A stretch of DNA of 64,000 bases from Luteolibacter sp. (GTDB lineage Bacteria; Verrucomicrobiota; Verrucomicrobiia; Verrucomicrobiales; Akkermansiaceae): the NCBI GenBank assembly GCA_030828305.1, contig JAURCU010000002.1:1-64000 (forward strand), given 5' to 3'. Made by a program: the position numbers and the translations under genes. Of this stretch, positions 18,485 through 27,211 are shown in pieces (position 1 is the first letter of the stretch; every line of letters begins with the position of its first letter). The notes beneath the pieces were generated by a model. It was not told where the DNA came from and did no database searches. It was given only the letters and a program-made list of their open reading frames with translations.

Positions 18485-18512
18485 AGATTCGCCATTTTTT
18501 ACCCACTGTCAA
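18485..18512 (-). promoter_or_regulatory. Possible promoter of rpmE2
   Basis: On the minus strand a perfect TTGACA (18512-18507) is followed after 16 nt by GAATCT (18490-18485), which is a poor -10. The position, 49 nt before the rpmE2 start, is suitable. No Zur-like palindrome was obvious by eye. Confidence 0.3.
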
Positions 18513-18658
18513 GCGAGCAAGATAAGAAAACCGCCAGATTTCGGTGAAAATTTCACAAAGCTTTATCATTAATCTTGATTAATTGTTTAAGTATGCTGAA
18601 ATGATTGTCCGTCTTTTTAGTCGCTTTTCTTAAAAAAGCCTCTAAGATGATTACTGTT

Positions 18659-18976
18659 ATGGCAATCACTTCGAAACGCACCCGCTTCTCGCGGCGTCTA
18701 CCCGATCATGTCACCGACGAGCTCTGCAACGTGCTCGCTGACAAGAAAGTCTATGGATTTAACGACCTCTTCGAGAGCGTCTTCGCCAACCTCAAGGAGC
18801 GCAACGCCGTCAGCGGTGGAGAGGAAATGCTTCGCCTCCGTGCTTACGAGAAGCTCCAAAATCTGGTCACCCGTGGTCTGGTCGAAAAGATCGGCAAGGA
18901 ATACAAGGGAACTGACCGCGTCCACGAGGCCTCCAGCGCTTACGCCGCTGAGCAAGAGGCTGCAGCTCAGGACTGA
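18659..18976 (+). CDS. Conserved-looking small protein, possible winged-helix fold
   Basis: I do not recognise the family. The 105-residue product from the ATG at 18659 is basic at the N terminus (SKRTRFSRRLPDHV) and then forms three predicted helices with a short turn (KLQNLVTRGLVEKIGKEYKGT) resembling the recognition helix and wing of a winged-helix domain. It ends in an Ala/Glu-rich tail. There is no signal peptide. The ATG at 18647, four codons earlier, is an alternative start. It sits alone between divergent rpmE2 and nuoA, preceded by an AT-rich leader (18540-18650) and followed by a strong terminator, so it is probably expressed as a single, well-transcribed unit. Confidence 0.6.
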   Translation: MAITSKRTRFSRRLPDHVTDELCNVLADKKVYGFNDLFESVFANLKERNAVSGGEEMLRLRAYEKLQNLVTRGLVEKIGKEYKGTDRVHEASSAYAAEQEAAAQD

Positions 18977-19018
18977 GCCGCCGCCGCCACAGATCAGCCC
19001 GAATCATCATTCAACCAG

Positions 19019-19046
19019 CCCCGCATCCACGGATGCGGGGTTTTTT
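19019..19046 (+). terminator. Intrinsic terminator after the small winged-helix-like gene
   Basis: ccccgcat and atgcgggg form an 8-bp stem around CCACGG (two more inner pairs are possible), followed directly by TTTTTT. It separates the 18659-18976 gene from nuoA. Confidence 0.9.
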
Positions 19047-19105
19047 GTGGCCCATTTTTACTATCCAAGCCGCGCATTCTATTTTAAGCCATCCAACGTC
19101 CCACC

Positions 19106-19477
19106 ATGCCTGAAAACTACCTACCAGTCTTATTCCAGACAATCATCGCCATCGGCTTCGCCGCCACCGTCCTGATCCTGAGCGTGATCGTCGGGCGTGC
19201 CGCTCGCAGCACTCCCACCAAGAACATCGCCTACGAATGTGGCATGCTTCCCATTGGAGATGGCTCATCGAGATTTTCGGTCAAATTTTACCTGGTGGCC
19301 ATGCTTTTTGTGCTCTTCGACATTGAGGTTGTGTTCATGTATCCTTGGGCCGTCCAGTTCCGTGACTTGGTCCAAACGAGTGGTGCACCGCTGCTCAGCA
19401 TGGCGGGTTTCGCCGGTATTCTGGCCCTGGCCTACGTTTACGCCTTGAAAAAGGGTGCCCTGAACTGGAAATCTTGA
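19106..19477 (+). CDS. nuoA: NADH-quinone oxidoreductase subunit A (isolated)
   Basis: NuoA is a membrane-arm subunit of complex I. The 123 residues have three transmembrane helices and the conserved motifs KNIAYECGM (the loop whose Cys changes exposure during turnover) and FDIEVVFMYPWAV (acidic residues in helix 2). The family is normally the first gene of an nuoABCDEFGHIJKLMN operon. Here it stands alone, 23 kb from the nuoG-N cluster, with no nuoB behind it. It is followed after 132 nt by a CysJ-like reductase gene on the same strand. Confidence 0.95.
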   Translation: MPENYLPVLFQTIIAIGFAATVLILSVIVGRAARSTPTKNIAYECGMLPIGDGSSRFSVKFYLVAMLFVLFDIEVVFMYPWAVQFRDLVQTSGAPLLSMAGFAGILALAYVYALKKGALNWKS

Positions 19478-19609
19478 GGATCCGGACCGCGGCAGCAGTC
19501 TGTCCTTCAAAAGCGCTTGGCTTGGCATAAAACAGGCTTGGCACTACTCCCCAAAATCAGCAGCTTGGCCAGCCATTGACGCAAGGCAGAGCCCGGCATT
19601 GACGACCCC

Positions 19610-20953
19610 ATGGCAATAAAAATCCAGCTTCCAGAAGACGCCCCCTTCACCCCAGCCCAGCGGGCCTGGTTGGACGATTTCCTAAACCAGACTCTAAATG
19701 AAGCATCCGCATCAACCTCGGGCTCAAAAGCCGTGCCTGTGACCGCACTCCAAAGCACCGAGACGAGCAATGCCGCGGGCCACGCCAAATCTATTGGCCA
19801 GCAGGAAGAGACCCACAAGCAAGAAGGCAGCGAGGGCTACTCCAAGAAGCGCCCCTTCCCTTCAACCGTTCTCAACAACCGTAATCTCAACGGCCCCGGA
19901 CCAAAACAAACCCACCATTTGGAATTTTCGCTCGAGGGTTCCGGTCTGCAATATGAAGTCGGGGATGCGCTGGCGGTCTTTCCCGTCAACGATCCCGTTC
20001 TGGTCGACGAAATCATCGCCAATCTGCCCTTCACTCTGGAAGAAGTCCCCGACCGAGACGGCAATGACGTTTCGCTTCGCGAGGCCCTGCTCGAACACTA
20101 TGAGATCGGTGCATTGAGCAAAATTGTGGTCAAAAAATGGCAGGCCCAGAGCGCTTCGCCATTTCTTCGTTCGCTGGTGGAAGCCGACAACGCCGAGGCT
20201 TGGAAGGACTTCTGCTCGGGCCGCGAGCTCATTGATCTTGTCATCGATCACCCTGCAAACTTCAACGATGCCAAGAAATTCGTCTCAGTACTCAAGAAAC
20301 TGCAACCGCGCCTCTACTCGATTGCTTCGAGCCCGAAGGCCCATCCCGGCGAAGTGCATCTTTGTGTCGGAGTTGTTCGCTATGAAAGCCACGGCCGCAA
20401 ACGCGGCGGCGTCTGCTCAACCTTCATGTCGGAGCGCATCACAGAAGACACCCGTCCCAAGGTTTTCGTCCACCAGAACAAGAACTTCCGCCTACCCGAG
20501 GATCCCTCCACTCCTGTTATCATGGTGGGCCCCGGCACTGGCATTGCCCCCTTCCGCGCCTTTCTGGAGCAACTTCAGCTCAACGAAACCAAGAGCCGAA
20601 ACTGGCTATTCTTTGGCAATCCACATGCTGCCACCGATTACCTCTATCAGGAGGAAATCGAGGCCTTCCTCGCCGACGGCACCCTGGAGCGGCTCGATCT
20701 TGCCTGGTCACGTGACCAGCAAACCAAGGTCTACGTGCAGAACCTGATGGAACAAAGGGCTGCGGAGCTATGGCAGTGGTTGGAACAGGGCGCTTGTTTA
20801 TACGTCTGCGGAGACGCTTCACGCATGGCCAAGGATGTCGACCGGGCTCTGCATCAGCTTATCATCGATCACGGCGGAAAATCCGAGAATGAGGTTAAAG
20901 AATACGTCTCTGAGATGAAAAAAGCCAAACGTTATCAGCGAGACGTCTACTGA
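19610..20953 (+). CDS. CysJ-like FAD/NADPH reductase lacking the flavodoxin domain
   Basis: The 447 residues contain the FNR-type module of NADPH-sulfite reductase flavoprotein: a connecting and FAD domain with RLYSIAS (234-240) and GGVCST (266-271), then the NADPH domain with GPGTGIAPFR (307-316), CGDASRMA (400-407) and the C-terminal RYQRDVY. The N-terminal 80 residues carry FTPAQRAWLDDFL and a low-complexity Ser/Thr/Gln linker in place of the FMN flavodoxin domain. It must therefore pass electrons directly, or through a separate flavodoxin or ferredoxin, presumably to a sulfite reductase hemoprotein that is not in the window. The start at 19610 is an ATG. Confidence 0.8.
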   Translation: MAIKIQLPEDAPFTPAQRAWLDDFLNQTLNEASASTSGSKAVPVTALQSTETSNAAGHAKSIGQQEETHKQEGSEGYSKKRPFPSTVLNNRNLNGPGPKQTHHLEFSLEGSGLQYEVGDALAVFPVNDPVLVDEIIANLPFTLEEVPDRDGNDVSLREALLEHYEIGALSKIVVKKWQAQSASPFLRSLVEADNAEAWKDFCSGRELIDLVIDHPANFNDAKKFVSVLKKLQPRLYSIASSPKAHPGEVHLCVGVVRYESHGRKRGGVCSTFMSERITEDTRPKVFVHQNKNFRLPEDPSTPVIMVGPGTGIAPFRAFLEQLQLNETKSRNWLFFGNPHAATDYLYQEEIEAFLADGTLERLDLAWSRDQQTKVYVQNLMEQRAAELWQWLEQGACLYVCGDASRMAKDVDRALHQLIIDHGGKSENEVKEYVSEMKKAKRYQRDVY

Positions 20954-21013
20954 GACTACTGAGCGGATACCATCCACGCAAAAGAAGCAGGGAGCAATCC
21001 GCCCATTCAAAGC

Positions 21014-21565
21014 TCAGCTCTGACGTTGCTCTTCGTTGAGGAAAGTGACCGCCAGCTCAAAGCAGCGAATTGCCAGTTCTTTGGCCGCCTTTTCATCGAC
21101 CATCCTGACGCCTTCCTCGGTGATTTCGGCGAGGTAGATCTTCCAGGCGTATGTGGCTACTCGGTCGGCATTGTGCGAATTGGGAGATTGGGATTTGCCA
21201 AATCCACGGGAGTGGCGTCGACGCGAGCCGCCCTCTGAGGATTTGGAAACTTTTCTCTCGGCTTGCTCGTTGGAATCGGATGTTTTCTTGGCGCTGCCGG
21301 CATCCTCTTCATTGTCGGAGCTCTTGTCTCTATCAGAAGTCTTATCCTTGAGAGCAGCCCTCTTTTGGTCAGTATCCCTGAATTCATTGGCCTTACCATC
21401 GGATAACTTGTCCTGTGTGGAGGCCTTTTTGGGCTGTTTACGCTGTGACTTGTCTTTGGACGGCCTCTCGGAATTGCCGTTGGCAGTTCGAACCTTGGAT
21501 GGCTTGTTCTTGGCAGATTGGTCCCGGGGCTTTGCGGGCTTGGGTGATTTGGATTCCTCGCTCAT
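21014..21565 (-). CDS. Lys/Ser-rich hypothetical protein with a short conserved-looking C-terminal domain
   Basis: I do not recognise this 183-residue protein. Residues 1-125 are almost entirely Lys, Ser, Asp, Glu, Arg, Gln and Pro (SPKPAKPRDQSAKNKPSK and similar), predicted to be disordered and strongly charged. The last 55 residues form an amphipathic helical unit containing TYAWKIYLAEITEEGVR, AAKELAIRCFELAV and FLNEEQRQS. No signal peptide or membrane segment is seen. The composition suggests a nucleic-acid-associated or scaffold protein, but that is only a guess. It lies between the convergent CysJ-like gene (60 nt) and the pseudopilin gene upstream on its own strand. Confidence 0.6.
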   Translation of the reverse strand: MSEESKSPKPAKPRDQSAKNKPSKVRTANGNSERPSKDKSQRKQPKKASTQDKLSDGKANEFRDTDQKRAALKDKTSDRDKSSDNEEDAGSAKKTSDSNEQAERKVSKSSEGGSRRRHSRGFGKSQSPNSHNADRVATYAWKIYLAEITEEGVRMVDEKAAKELAIRCFELAVTFLNEEQRQS

Positions 21566-21727
21566 GGGATGTCCGGGATCCTATCAGAAGATTCGGTCAT
21601 GTCCCTGTTTTCTCTGAGATTCTTTTGCGCTTGGGTAAGATCAGCCAGCCCAACTGCCCATGGCAACCACAAGTAGCCGACCGGATCACGACACCACGAT
21701 ACGCCCCGCCCCGGCTTTCATCACACC

Positions 21728-22288
21728 TCAGAAATTGCGGATATCATCCCGATTGGTGCCTACAGTCTTTTCCGGATTGGCGAGCTCGGTTTCACCATCT
21801 TTGCCGCGCGACCAGAGATCATAGTCGGGATTGAAGGCCAGCGTGCCCTTGCGGTAAAGGTAGGGTCGCCCCCACGGGTCGATGATCTCAAGGTTGAGAG
21901 GAGGGATATTGGTGCTGGTTTTCTGGACTAAAGTCTGTTTGCCGCTGCGCGGATCGAGTTCCTTGAGGTAGATGGGAATGGAGCCATCCCCATTGGTCTT
22001 GGAATCCCAACCTTCGTGGAAAAGCGCGTTGTAGAGTTCCTCACTGATGTCACCATCAAGCGGACTATTCTCCAGCTCGCCAGGGTAATTTCCATTGTCG
22101 GCCTTGTATTGCTCAATCGCCGCAGACAGCAATCCGATTTGAACCTTCGCCAGGGCAGTGGCCTGCTTGTCGTTGACGAAACTCATGCCGGCCACAGTAA
22201 TACCTGCCAGAATAATGATAATGACGATAACCGTCATCATCTCGATCAGCGTGAAACCACGCCGATTTGTTTGGATACAGAGGTTCAT
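21728..22288 (-). CDS. GspG-like major pseudopilin
   Basis: The 186-residue protein from the ATG at 22288 has a short basic leader and the prepilin cleavage site RRGFTLIEMMTV (cleavage Gly11/Phe12, Glu at mature +5), a long hydrophobic helix to about residue 35, then VQIGLLSAAIEQYKADNGNYP, the classic GspG alpha-spine continuation, and IDPWGRPYLYR close to the end. It would polymerise into the periplasmic pseudopilus of a type II secretion or related system. It sits 31 nt downstream of the GspF gene in the same direction. The track start (22327) overlaps GspF and adds no plausible leader. Confidence 0.85.
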   Translation of the reverse strand: MNLCIQTNRRGFTLIEMMTVIVIIIILAGITVAGMSFVNDKQATALAKVQIGLLSAAIEQYKADNGNYPGELENSPLDGDISEELYNALFHEGWDSKTNGDGSIPIYLKELDPRSGKQTLVQKTSTNIPPLNLEIIDPWGRPYLYRKGTLAFNPDYDLWSRGKDGETELANPEKTVGTNRDDIRNF

Positions 22289-22319
22289 CCTGTGAGTGTA
22301 GCGCATTAGAGAGGCCAGA

Positions 22320-23606
22320 TCAACCATCGCTCATTGAGGAGACCATCTTGATCAGCGGCAGGAACAGCGCGAACACCACGGATCCGACCACAAGGGCCAA
22401 TAACACGATCATGATGGGCTCCAATATGGAGGTCAGGGCAGCAACCGAGGAATCGACCTCATCGTCATAGACGTCGGCCACCTTGAGCAGCATTTCTGGC
22501 AACTGCCCGGTTTCCTCACCGACGTCGACCATGGAAATCACCATATTGGGGAATACCCCGGAGGCCTGCAGCGGGGTCACGATGCTTTCCCCTTCCTTCA
22601 CGGCTTCATGAACTTTCTCGATTGCTCCGGAAAGCACCACATTGCCAGCCGTGTCGCGGGTAATATTGAGCGCCTGCAGAATGGGCACACCGGAAGTCAC
22701 CAGAGTGCCGAGGGTACGCGAGAAGCGAGCCACCGCACTCTTGCGCTGAAGGTCACCGATAACGGGCATCCTGAGCTTGAGAGTATCCACGAAATGACGA
22801 CCAGGCTTGGTTTTTGCCCACATAGACATCAGGAAGTAGACGACAAACAAAGCCAGGAAAACAAAGACAATGTTGGGGAGCGGACCAACGGAACGCCGCA
22901 AACAGAATTCCGAGGCGCCGAAGACAACCTGGGAAATCATGGGCAGCTCTTGGCCGTTTTCCGAAAACATCTCCTTGAACTTCGGCACGATGAAAATCAT
23001 CAGGAAGACCAGAATGCCAACCGCAATCAGCATTACGATGATGGGATAAACCATGGCGGAAACGATCTTGTTTTTGAGCTTCTGCGCTTTTTCCTGATAT
23101 TCCGCCAAACGGGTCAGGACAAGTTCGAGCACACCACCAAGCTCACCCGCCTTGACCATATTGACATAAAGTTTATTGAAGATATTCGGGTGCTGAGCAA
23201 GCGACTCCGAAAATGTAGAGCCACCCTGCACGTTGTCAGCCAACTGGTTGACCGTATGCTTGAGTAGCGGGTTGGGCTCTTGCTTCTCAAGCACGGTAAG
23301 ACTGCGCACCAAAGGCAAACCGGAGTCGATCAGTGTCGCCAGCTGGCGGGTGAAGATCATCAGGTTCTTGGGCTTAACCTTGAGGCCGAACTGCCCCTTG
23401 AGCGAGCTCGGTTTGCCACCCGCTTTGGGCTTGCGCTTGGCAACAGCCGCTTTGGGCTTGGCGGCTTTGCCTTCCTCCTGAATGTGGGTCGGATATAGGC
23501 CGTTGGCGCGAAGTAGCTGGATAGCTTCGGCTTCGGAAGATGCCTCGATGGTATCGGCGCTTTGCTCTCCTTTGGCGTCGAGAGCGATGTATTGGAATTT
23601 GGCCAT
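22320..23606 (-). CDS. Type II secretion / type IV pilus inner-membrane protein GspF/PilC
   Basis: The 428-residue protein starts MAKFQYIALDAKG and has a basic, Lys/Ala/Pro-rich linker (about 50-70), followed by two T2SF repeats. Each holds a cytoplasmic helical bundle with FTRQLATLIDSGLPL or FSRTLGTLVTSGVPI and a GE(L/E)(G/T)G motif (AGELGGVL, GEETGQLPEML), and three predicted transmembrane helices in total. GspF is the platform that the assembly ATPase rotates or docks to. The gene order GspE-GspE-GspF-GspG on one strand, with 30-66 nt gaps, suggests one operon. Confidence 0.92.
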   Translation of the reverse strand: MAKFQYIALDAKGEQSADTIEASSEAEAIQLLRANGLYPTHIQEEGKAAKPKAAVAKRKPKAGGKPSSLKGQFGLKVKPKNLMIFTRQLATLIDSGLPLVRSLTVLEKQEPNPLLKHTVNQLADNVQGGSTFSESLAQHPNIFNKLYVNMVKAGELGGVLELVLTRLAEYQEKAQKLKNKIVSAMVYPIIVMLIAVGILVFLMIFIVPKFKEMFSENGQELPMISQVVFGASEFCLRRSVGPLPNIVFVFLALFVVYFLMSMWAKTKPGRHFVDTLKLRMPVIGDLQRKSAVARFSRTLGTLVTSGVPILQALNITRDTAGNVVLSGAIEKVHEAVKEGESIVTPLQASGVFPNMVISMVDVGEETGQLPEMLLKVADVYDDEVDSSVAALTSILEPIMIVLLALVVGSVVFALFLPLIKMVSSMSDG

Positions 23607-23649
23607 GGTAGGTAGTTGGTTGGGAGGAATTGAGGTAGTCTGTCCAAAA

Positions 23650-25320
23650 TCAGGTATATTTCAACACTTCTTCAATGGTGGTATTGCCCATGTAAATGTT
23701 GCGCAGACCATCTTCTCGCAGGGTGTTCATGCCCAGCTCAATAGCCTTCTGCTTGATCACCACGGTTGGAGCCCTGCTGGTGATCAATTCCCGTAGGGTA
23801 TCATTGATGTCGAGAAGCTCATAGAGGCCCTGACGGCCGCGGTAGCCAGTGTGACCACAGATATCACAGCCGGCTCCGGTGTGGAACTCTTTGTCGCCCA
23901 ATTCATGGGCGGAGACCCCTAATTGACTCAAGATGGCTTCCGATGGTTCGTAGGCGGTCTTGCACTCCAGACAGATACTGCGCACCAGACGCTGGGCCAG
24001 CACACCCTCCAGTGAAGCCGCCACAAGGAAGGGCTCGCAACCCATGTCGAGCAATCGGGTGACAGCTCCCGGTGCATCATTGGTATGGAGGGTGGAGAGC
24101 ACCAAGTGGCCGGTGAGAGCCGCCTGTATGCCAATGGCCGCCGTGTCCTTGTCACGCATTTCCCCGACCATGATGCGATCCGGGTCCTGACGCAGGAAGG
24201 CGCGTAACACGCGAGGGAAGGTCAGGCCGATGGCCTCGTTGATAGGAATCTGGACAATGCCATCAATGTCATACTCCACCGGATCTTCGGCAGTGAGCAG
24301 CTTGGAGTCGATGGTATTGATGCGGCGAAGAGCTGCGTAAAGGGTGGTGGTCTTGCCAGCACCGGTGGGGCCGGTCACAATGAAGATGCCATTGGGCTTT
24401 TCTATGGTCTCGGCAATGTAGTCGTAGATGTGATTGGGCAGACCGAGATTGTCCAGAGAGAGATTCACAGAGGCCCGGTCGAGTACCCGCAACACGATGG
24501 ATTCGCCATAGATGGTGGGCAGTGAGGAAACCCGCATGTCCACCTGTTTATCGCCAACCTGCTTGACGATGCGACCGTCCTGTGGAACCCGCCGCTCCGC
24601 AATGTTCATGTTAGCCATGACCTTGACGCGCGAAATGATGGGAAGCGCCAGGTGGGCGGGTGGCGGCGCCATTTCATAGAGCGCACCGTCCACCCGATAG
24701 CGGATCTTGAAATCATCCTCGAAGGGCTCGAAGTGAATATCGGATGCCTTTTCCTTGATTGCCTGGTAGAGCACCAGGTCGACGTAGCGAATGATGGGAG
24801 CGGAGTTGACCTCGTTTTCGAGATCTTCGTCGCTAAGATCGATGGAACTGAGCTCGAACTGGTCGAGGATGTCCTGCATCGCTTTGCCCTCACCACCATA
24901 ACATTCGTTGATCTTAGCCTCGACGAGGTAGTCGGGAGCAACCACAACGCGCACGTCACGCTCAAGCGCGAAGCGCAGATCCTCAACGACCTGCGGATTC
25001 AGGGGATCGACCAAGGCAACGCTGAGGCCGTCGTCATCAAATTTGACAGGAAGCGCTCCATGAAGCCGCGCGGTTCCCGCGGGCACCAGTGCCAACAAAG
25101 CGTCGGCGGGACGCCAGTCAGTGATATCGACCACTTCGGTTCCAAGCTCGGTTGCCACGATGGGCCAGATATCATCGCGGTGATGAATGACCTCAAAGTC
25201 CGCGAGAATCTCGGCGATCTCTTTACCGCTGTGCTCCACCTCCGACAAAATGTCCTGAGCCAGCGAGGGGTCGACGAGACCGCGCGACTGAAATAGGTCG
25301 ATGATCTGTTGGTTGTCCAT
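23650..25320 (-). CDS. GspE/PilB-type assembly ATPase (second of two)
   Basis: This AAA-like secretion ATPase has 556 residues with all expected parts: N-terminal MshEN/T2SSE domain (about 1-145), then SDIHFEPFEDD (192-202), the Walker A GPTGAGKTTT (317-326), Asp box LLTAEDPVEY, Walker B IMVGEMRD (383-390), His box LSTLHTNDAP and a zinc-binding tetracysteine CLEC...CDIC (450/453, 485/488). It differs from its upstream paralogue (25387-27063) in the N domain and has GEMRDKD in place of GEIRDAE. Both keep intact nucleotide sites, so neither looks degenerate. Confidence 0.92.
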   Translation of the reverse strand: MDNQQIIDLFQSRGLVDPSLAQDILSEVEHSGKEIAEILADFEVIHHRDDIWPIVATELGTEVVDITDWRPADALLALVPAGTARLHGALPVKFDDDGLSVALVDPLNPQVVEDLRFALERDVRVVVAPDYLVEAKINECYGGEGKAMQDILDQFELSSIDLSDEDLENEVNSAPIIRYVDLVLYQAIKEKASDIHFEPFEDDFKIRYRVDGALYEMAPPPAHLALPIISRVKVMANMNIAERRVPQDGRIVKQVGDKQVDMRVSSLPTIYGESIVLRVLDRASVNLSLDNLGLPNHIYDYIAETIEKPNGIFIVTGPTGAGKTTTLYAALRRINTIDSKLLTAEDPVEYDIDGIVQIPINEAIGLTFPRVLRAFLRQDPDRIMVGEMRDKDTAAIGIQAALTGHLVLSTLHTNDAPGAVTRLLDMGCEPFLVAASLEGVLAQRLVRSICLECKTAYEPSEAILSQLGVSAHELGDKEFHTGAGCDICGHTGYRGRQGLYELLDINDTLRELITSRAPTVVIKQKAIELGMNTLREDGLRNIYMGNTTIEEVLKYT

Positions 25321-25386
25321 TTGGTCTGAGGAGAGGGCTTGAGTGACCCGGAAATGATTGGATTAAGGGCGAAAGCAGGGAGTGGA

Positions 25387-27063
25387 TTAATCGAGATCGG
25401 ACATGGTGGCATGCACCACTTCATTGGCCGAGGTCAGGCCGGCAAGCACCTTGCGGATGCCATCTTCACGCAGAGTGCGCATTCCAAGCTCGCGGGCTCG
25501 GCGACGAAGCTGTCCGGTCGTCAGGTTGGAGTTGATCATCTGGCGGACTTCATCGTCGACGGAGAACATCTCGAAAATGCCCATGCGCCCCTTGAAACCA
25601 AGTTCTCGGCAGCGGTCGCAACCCACTGGACCGCGTATTTCCGCCTCGGCAATGCGCGAACTATCCAGCGAGAGAGCGCGGAGCTCCTTGTCGGTAAGCT
25701 CAGCGGGCTGCTTACAAATAGGACACAAACGACGCACCAGGCGCTGGGCCAACACTGCGCGCACAGCTGAGGCAATGAGGAAGGGTTTGACGCCGATATC
25801 GGAGAGACGTGCCACCGCTGATGGAGCATCGTTGGTGTGAAGAGTGGAGAACACCAAGTGACCGGTAAGCGAGGCGTTGATCGCAATGTTGGCGGTTTCA
25901 GCATCCCGAATCTCACCTACCATGATGATGTTGGGAGCCTGACGCAGCATCGAGCGCAAAGCGGCGGCAAAACTCATACCGATGTCGGTTTTAACCATCA
26001 CCTGGTTGATCCCGGCAAGTTCATACTCAACTGGATCCTCAACCGTGATGATTTTCTTGTCCGGCTGGTTGATGACATTCAGACAGGCATAAAGAGTGGT
26101 GGTCTTACCGGAACCAGTGGGGCCGGTCACCAGAAGGATACCGTCGGGAAGACGCAGCAGACGCTCGAAGCCTTGCTGATCATCCGAGAAGAAACCCAAC
26201 TCGGGGAGACCGAGCAAAAGCGCCGTCTTGTCGAGAATACGCATGACGATGGATTCGCCGTGGTTGGAAGGCACTGAAGACACCCGAAGGTCCACGTCCT
26301 TGTCTCCCATCTTTAGCTGGATACGCCCATCCTGGGGCAGGCGCTTTTCCGCAATCGACATCGAACCACTCATCACCTTGAGACGTGCGATAATGGAGGG
26401 CAGAAGCTTTTTGGGGTGGCTGTCGGTGTGGACCAACTTGCCATCAAGGCGGTATCGGATGCGCACCGAGGTTTCGAGCGGCTCGATATGAATATCAGAG
26501 GCTCTCATCCTCATTGCCTCGGTCAGCGTGTGCATCACCAGGCGGATGATGGGAGCATCGTCGCGCTCATTACCGCTCTCGCCATCATTGGTCGTCACGG
26601 TGATCCCCTCCTCCTTGCGCGTAATCACGCCTTCCGCCGAATAGAGCTCAGCGAGATGATTCTCAATGTCGCGCACGGTCGCACAGACAAAAATGATCTC
26701 CCGGCCCACGATCATGGGCAAACTGTCAAGAGTTTCGAAATTGAGGGGATCGGCTATCGCTACCTGCAAAGTGATGCCGTCATCCTGCATTGGAATACAC
26801 ATGAAACGCTGGGCATTCTCAGCGGAAACCTGACTTACCAAGGAAGGGTCGATTTCCGAATCCTTGATGGAAACAAAATCCACGCCCGCATTGATGGCCA
26901 GGGTGCTGGCAACATCTTCCTGGCTCAGGCTGGTTTGACTCAGCAGGCGCTGGATCAAGGTCTCACTGACAGTCAACGAGCCTTTCGCAGCTTCGACATC
27001 TTCCTCTGACACCAGGCCTGCCTCGACCAACAATTGGACAAGATACTCTTCGTTAGAAAACAC
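25387..27063 (-). CDS. GspE/PilB-type assembly ATPase (first of two)
   Basis: The 558-residue ATPase starts MFSNEEYLVQLLVEAG, a typical MshEN-type N domain, followed by SDIHIEPLETSV (189-200), Walker A GPTGSGKTT (314-322), IITVEDPVEYEL, Walker B IMVGEIRDAE (380-389), FSTLHTNDAP and a tetracysteine zinc site (RLCPICK ... GCDRCRELG). It is the promoter-proximal gene of the secretion set; the 148 nt upstream (27064-27211) contain no gene. Two adjacent full-length GspE paralogues may drive assembly of different filaments, or one could work with a pseudopilin encoded elsewhere. No PilT retraction ATPase is visible. Confidence 0.92.
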   Translation of the reverse strand: MFSNEEYLVQLLVEAGLVSEEDVEAAKGSLTVSETLIQRLLSQTSLSQEDVASTLAINAGVDFVSIKDSEIDPSLVSQVSAENAQRFMCIPMQDDGITLQVAIADPLNFETLDSLPMIVGREIIFVCATVRDIENHLAELYSAEGVITRKEEGITVTTNDGESGNERDDAPIIRLVMHTLTEAMRMRASDIHIEPLETSVRIRYRLDGKLVHTDSHPKKLLPSIIARLKVMSGSMSIAEKRLPQDGRIQLKMGDKDVDLRVSSVPSNHGESIVMRILDKTALLLGLPELGFFSDDQQGFERLLRLPDGILLVTGPTGSGKTTTLYACLNVINQPDKKIITVEDPVEYELAGINQVMVKTDIGMSFAAALRSMLRQAPNIIMVGEIRDAETANIAINASLTGHLVFSTLHTNDAPSAVARLSDIGVKPFLIASAVRAVLAQRLVRRLCPICKQPAELTDKELRALSLDSSRIAEAEIRGPVGCDRCRELGFKGRMGIFEMFSVDDEVRQMINSNLTTGQLRRRARELGMRTLREDGIRKVLAGLTSANEVVHATMSDLD

Positions 27064-27211
27064 GGGGATTTTATGTCTGTGGGCGGGATTTAATCACTCA
27101 CTCTCCATCGTGTGACGGTGTGAATGTAAGCGAGACTGTTCAAGCCCTCACGGTTTGTCAACATGCCTCACTGGCTGGGATCATTTTTCCTGAACCAGGC
27201 CCAGTCTTGTT

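Noticed and set aside
18481-18500. Plus-strand hairpin ggcga-gat-tcgcc followed by six T
   Set aside because: It looks like a terminator, but no plus-strand gene ends upstream of it; the stem is only 5 bp and it lies in the rpmE2 promoter region.
22608-23267. 219-codon plus-strand frame opposite gspF
   Set aside because: Antisense shadow; the opposing gene is full length with conserved T2SF repeats.
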